Assembly: GCA_023436765.1 (NCBI GenBank)
Contig: JAEZHX010000057.1
Location: 1-23,120 of the forward strand
Direction of reading: 5' to 3'
DNA length: 23,120 bases
DNA from: Bacillota bacterium
GTDB taxonomy: Bacteria > Bacillota > Clostridia > Lachnospirales > Lachnospiraceae
Of this stretch, positions 19,944-23,120 are shown one piece after another. Position 1 is the stretch's first letter. Every line of letters starts with the position of its first letter. Below the pieces are notes generated by a model that was not told the origin of the DNA, searched no databases, and was given only the letters and a program-made list of their open reading frames with translations. Both the position numbers and the translations under genes were made by a program.

Positions 19944-21248
19944 TCAAACAGTAGGTTGCTTTATTGTGATAAGCTTTTTTTCGAATAATTTCTGCAGGGA
20001 TAACAAAATTCCGAATTTTGCATGGTACCAAGTCAGGCCACCCTGGAAAAACACTGTATAGGGAGGCTTGATTGGGGCATCAGCGGAAAGCTCGATTGAA
20101 GAACCCTGCACGAAGGCACCGGCTGCCATGATAACGTCACACTGATATCCCGGCATAGCCCAGGGTTCAGGATCCACGTAGCTGTCCACCGGGGCCGCAG
20201 CCTGAATTCCCTTACAGAAGGCAATAACTGCTTCTGCCGAATTCAAGGTGACTGCCTGAATAATATCGTAACGTTCTTCCATTCCGTTCGGATGGACACC
20301 AAAACCGAAGCTCTCATAGAGATTTGCAGCAAATATAGCTCCCTTTAAAGCTCCCGAGACCACAGTGGGCGCCAGAAACAATCCCTGAAACAGCGAGGCA
20401 TTGAGTCCAAGAGTTGCCCCAACCTCCTTGCCCAAACCGGGTGCTGTAAGCCGGAAGGCTGCATTCTCAATATATTCCTTCTTGCCAACAATATAACCGC
20501 CGATGGGCGCCAGACCTCCGCCCGGGTTCTTGATTAAGGAACCGACACACAGATCTGCACCGACATCCGTTGGTTCTATGACCTCAACAAATTCTCCATA
20601 GCAATTATCCACCATACAGATGAGATCCGGCTTACATTCCTTTAAAAAGCGGATCAGCTCTCCGATCCTCTCCACGGACAGGGTCGGCCGGGTCGCATAA
20701 CCCTTCGATCTCTGAATCGTTGCAAGCTTCGTATTCGGGCGAAGGGCTGCCTTAATCCCTTCATAATCAAAGCTTCCGTCGGACAGTAGATCCACCTGAC
20801 GGTACGATATGCCGAACTCTGCTAAGGAGCCTCTGGTTTCGGTAATTCCGATTACTCCCTCCAGGGTGTCATAGGGTTTTCCAACCGGTGAGAATATCTC
20901 GTCTCCGGGTCGTAAATTTCCTGATAACGCCACCGTCAGCGCATGGGTTCCGCTAATCAGCTGTGGTCTTACCAAGGCATCCTCGGCATGGAATACCGCT
21001 GCATATACGCTCTCCAGGGTATCCCGGCCGATATCATTATAGCCATAGCCCGTGGTAGCTGCAAAATGGATATCACTGAGTCTGTTGGCCTGCATTGCTT
21101 TTAATACCTTCAGCTGATTAAATTCTGCAATCCTGTCAATCCTGGCAAATCTCTCCTGCAGCTTCTCTTCTGTCTCCATCCCGAGACGAAGCAGCTCCGG
21201 AGCAATCCCCAGCTCCAGGTACATCTGATCTATTTGATTCACTGACAC
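19944..21248 (-). CDS. ynbB: YnbB-type PLP-dependent enzyme (methionine gamma-lyase/aluminium-resistance family)
   Basis: A 434-aa fold-type I PLP enzyme. The Schiff-base lysine is Lys240 in GSLIKNPGGG, and Asp214 in VDNCYGEF should contact the pyridine nitrogen; SGTHAL (99-104) fits the phosphate-binding turn. The family is variously named cystathionine beta-lyase involved in aluminium resistance or methionine gamma-lyase family protein, and its real substrate is not settled. The start is a GTG at 21248 with AGGAGG 6 nt upstream; a second GTG two codons later is less well placed. It follows miaA by 45 nt, as in many Firmicutes, but no hfq lies in between. Confidence 0.93.
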   Translation of the reverse strand: MSVNQIDQMYLELGIAPELLRLGMETEEKLQERFARIDRIAEFNQLKVLKAMQANRLSDIHFAATTGYGYNDIGRDTLESVYAAVFHAEDALVRPQLISGTHALTVALSGNLRPGDEIFSPVGKPYDTLEGVIGITETRGSLAEFGISYRQVDLLSDGSFDYEGIKAALRPNTKLATIQRSKGYATRPTLSVERIGELIRFLKECKPDLICMVDNCYGEFVEVIEPTDVGADLCVGSLIKNPGGGLAPIGGYIVGKKEYIENAAFRLTAPGLGKEVGATLGLNASLFQGLFLAPTVVSGALKGAIFAANLYESFGFGVHPNGMEERYDIIQAVTLNSAEAVIAFCKGIQAAAPVDSYVDPEPWAMPGYQCDVIMAAGAFVQGSSIELSADAPIKPPYTVFFQGGLTWYHAKFGILLSLQKLFEKKLITIKQPTV

Positions 21249-21293
21249 TTTTATCCTCCTGATTACTCATTAGTTTACATAATAATTTTATGA

Positions 21294-22247
21294 TTAGGTT
21301 GCTTTCAAAATACCCGCTTCCCTTAACCTTAATAACATATATTGAAGAACTTCCTCCTCTGAGTGAAACAGGTCCTTGTCTACCCAGATGACCTCCCGCT
21401 CTCTCTTGAACCAGGTGAGCTGACGCTTGGCAAAATGTCTGGTATCCCTTTTGATAAGATGAATGGCCTCCTCCAGGGTACATTCTCCTGCGAGGTAAGC
21501 AAGAAGCTCTTTGTAACCCAGGCCCTGCATGGAGACCAAATCTTTCGTATAGCCCATCTCAGCCAATCTCATTACTTCCTCTAAGAGACCATGTTCCAGC
21601 ATCTGGTCCACACGATGATTAATTGCTTCATAGAGCTTAGCACGGTCCTTGTTCAGGACAAAGTAACAATAGTTGTAAGGAGAAGCTTTTCTCTTCTGCT
21701 CATCGTTATGGGCAGAAATTCTCTCTCCCGTCAGTCTGGCATACTCCAGAGCACGGATAATTCTCTTTCCGTTATTCGGATGGATCGCATCAGCACTAGC
21801 AGGGTCCACCTCCTGTAACAACGAATGGAGATATTCACTGCCCCTTTCTTCTGCCAACTGTTCCAGCTCCCTGCGATAGGAGTAATCGGTTTCGTTCTCG
21901 GTAAAATCAATGTCATAGAGCACGGCCTGGATATAGAAGCCGGTACCACCAACCAGGATGGGGACCTTTTCCTTCTCATGGATTCTGCGGATATAATCCT
22001 TGGCATACTGTTGGAACCTTACCACATTGAATTCCTCATCCGGCTCGAATTCACTGATCAGGTAATGGGGGACTCCATTCATCTCATCGGGGCTAATCTT
22101 CGCTGTACCAATATCCATGTGCTTATAGACCTGCATGGAATCTGCAGAAATGATCTCTCCGTTCACTGCTTTTGCAAGTGAGAGGGAAAGGGCTGTTTTA
22201 CCGACTGAGGTAGGTCCTGTTAAGATGATGATTGGTTTTTTATCCAT
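21294..22247 (-). CDS. miaA: tRNA dimethylallyltransferase
   Basis: A 317-aa enzyme that transfers a dimethylallyl group to adenosine 37 of tRNAs reading codons that begin with U. The P-loop GPTSVGKT is at 11-18, and ISADSMQVYKHMDIGTAK (34-51) carries the catalytic Asp of the DSxQxY motif. LVGGTGFYIQAVLYDIDF (98-115) and the tRNA-binding KRDTRHFAKRQLTWFKRE segment near the C terminus are also diagnostic. The start ATG has only a distant AAGGA, about 12 nt away, so translation may depend on the mutL gene 53 nt upstream. Confidence 0.96.
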   Translation of the reverse strand: MDKKPIIILTGPTSVGKTALSLSLAKAVNGEIISADSMQVYKHMDIGTAKISPDEMNGVPHYLISEFEPDEEFNVVRFQQYAKDYIRRIHEKEKVPILVGGTGFYIQAVLYDIDFTENETDYSYRRELEQLAEERGSEYLHSLLQEVDPASADAIHPNNGKRIIRALEYARLTGERISAHNDEQKRKASPYNYCYFVLNKDRAKLYEAINHRVDQMLEHGLLEEVMRLAEMGYTKDLVSMQGLGYKELLAYLAGECTLEEAIHLIKRDTRHFAKRQLTWFKREREVIWVDKDLFHSEEEVLQYMLLRLREAGILKAT

Positions 22248-22300
22248 GGGCTGTTCTGGTCCTTACTAGAAGTATTTGAAAAAAATAACTGTTTCATTTG

Positions 22301-23120
22301 CTATAGGATACGTTTGAATCTCTTCTCCAGCTCATACCTGCTCATGGAGATAATGACAGGTCTTCCGTGTGGGCAATGATAGGGATTCTCCAGAGTTAGG
22401 AGCTCCTTAATCAAGGCAGAGGCTTCTTCCAAGGATAAGGTATGGTTGGCCTTCACTGCAGCTTTACAGGAGAGGGAAGCGGTCTTCTCCAGAATGGAGG
22501 TAACATTCAGGTTGTGTCCCACCACCTCCTCCGCCATCGTATCCAGAAATTCCTGTATCAGTTCCTTCTCAGCTAATCCGTAGAGATCTGCCGGAACAGC
22601 CCGGACGGAGAATTCCTTACCTCCGAAATATTCAAATTCATAGCCCAGCTGAGTAAGTATCTCCTCATATTGTTGCAGGACCTCCTGCTCTCTTAAGGTC
22701 AGCGTAAGCACGATCGGAGGAAAAAGCTGTTGTGAATCATTGCCTTTTGTCCTTGCCGAAGACATGATTCTCTCATACAGCACCTTCTCATGGGCTGCAT
22801 GCTGGTCGATAATATATAGCTCCTTCTGATATTCTACCAGCCAATAGGTGGAAAACACCTGACCGATAATTCTATGATGATCCAAGGCCTTAATTGATAA
22901 AAACGGGGCCTGATCCTTCGGATTCTCTTCGTTAAAAAGATTAAGCTGCTCTCCATGCATATCGGTTACTGATGCTGCGGAGACTTCACCTGATATATCC
23001 GACCTCTCTGTGGGCACATCCGATATCTTTGACGGTATATCTGCTACCCATAACGGTATCTCGGATCTCTTTGATGGTATAGCTGCAGCCTTTTTATCAG
23101 GCAGAATCTTGGTCTCCTCC
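22301..23120 (-). CDS. mutL: DNA mismatch repair protein MutL, C-terminal part (5' end beyond window)
   Basis: The open frame runs without a stop to the right edge, so only about 272 C-terminal residues are seen; an internal GTG at 23017 is not the true start. The C-terminal dimerisation/endonuclease domain contains DQHAAHEKVLYE (D at 22807-22805), the metal-binding endonuclease motif of MutL proteins from bacteria without MutH. CPHGRP near the end is a second metal-site motif. The ATPase domain lies outside. The linker before the domain has a near-repeated IPSK-S segment and a QLNLF sequence (22934-22948) that resembles a beta-clamp-binding motif. Next gene is miaA, a conserved neighbour. 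Confidence 0.95.
   Translation of the reverse strand, partial: EETKILPDKKAAAIPSKRSEIPLWVADIPSKISDVPTERSDISGEVSAASVTDMHGEQLNLFNEENPKDQAPFLSIKALDHHRIIGQVFSTYWLVEYQKELYIIDQHAAHEKVLYERIMSSARTKGNDSQQLFPPIVLTLTLREQEVLQQYEEILTQLGYEFEYFGGKEFSVRAVPADLYGLAEKELIQEFLDTMAEEVVGHNLNVTSILEKTASLSCKAAVKANHTLSLEEASALIKELLTLENPYHCPHGRPVIISMSRYELEKRFKRIL

Noticed and set aside
21249..21293. Possible hfq between miaA and the YnbB-type gene, as in many Firmicutes
   Set aside because: Only 45 bp lie between the two genes; no reading frame fits, so hfq is absent from this place.

Overview
This window looks like a housekeeping segment of a low-to-mid GC Clostridia chromosome, most likely Lachnospiraceae or a close relative. 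The reasons are strong AGGAGG-type ribosome binding sites, Firmicutes-type protein families (SepF, YlmH, DivIVA, DUF4321, YnbB-type PLP enzyme), and a shape/Min gene order typical of Clostridia. All genes but one lie on the minus strand, so the biology reads from high to low coordinates. I see no tRNA, rRNA, insertion sequence, phage gene or CRISPR array.

Layout in the direction of transcription. (1) 23120-19944: the 3' part of mutL (mismatch repair), miaA (tRNA isopentenylation) and a YnbB/aluminium-resistance PLP enzyme. (2) 19816-8471: a nearly unbroken 12-gene series for rod shape and division-site placement: DUF4321, radC, mreB, mreC, mreD, a very long class B PBP2, minC, minD, minE, rodA, mgsA and a D,D-carboxypeptidase lipoprotein. 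Two terminator-like hairpins follow it. (3) 8266-7847: a small P-loop protein of unknown role, separated by a strong bidirectional terminator from the only plus-strand gene, a DUF378 membrane protein (7513-7713). (4) 7325-139: a promoter with -35 TTGTAT, 17-bp spacing and -10 TATAAT drives an HlyD-like adaptor, yggS, sepF, ylmH and a DivIVA-like gene. aroB, lspA, an rluD-type pseudouridine synthase and the start of an AAA ATPase follow. This resembles the Bacillus ylmE-ylmF-ylmG-ylmH-divIVA-ileS-lspA-ylyB order, but ylmG is missing and aroB stands where ileS would be.

How the genes fit together: MreBCD, RodA and PBP2 form the elongasome. MinCDE and DivIVA/SepF place and build the septum. The carboxypeptidase trims peptidoglycan and LspA processes lipoproteins, including that carboxypeptidase. 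The chromosome carries both a MinE-type system and a DivIVA homologue.

The most notable observations are departures from family consensus. The DivIVA-like protein lacks the membrane-inserting tip. MreB has Lys in place of the catalytic Glu, plus changes in a phosphate loop. Methylglyoxal synthase has Glu in place of its catalytic Asp. PBP2 carries an insertion of about 250 residues with three similar helical segments. A 315-bp gene-free spacer between mreD and pbp2 is built from short direct and inverted repeats. Several other spacers (aroB leader, minC-minD, mreB-mreC) contain hairpins, some mutually exclusive. I found no evidence for a defence island or other new multi-gene system; the novelty, if any, lies in these variant proteins and repeats.
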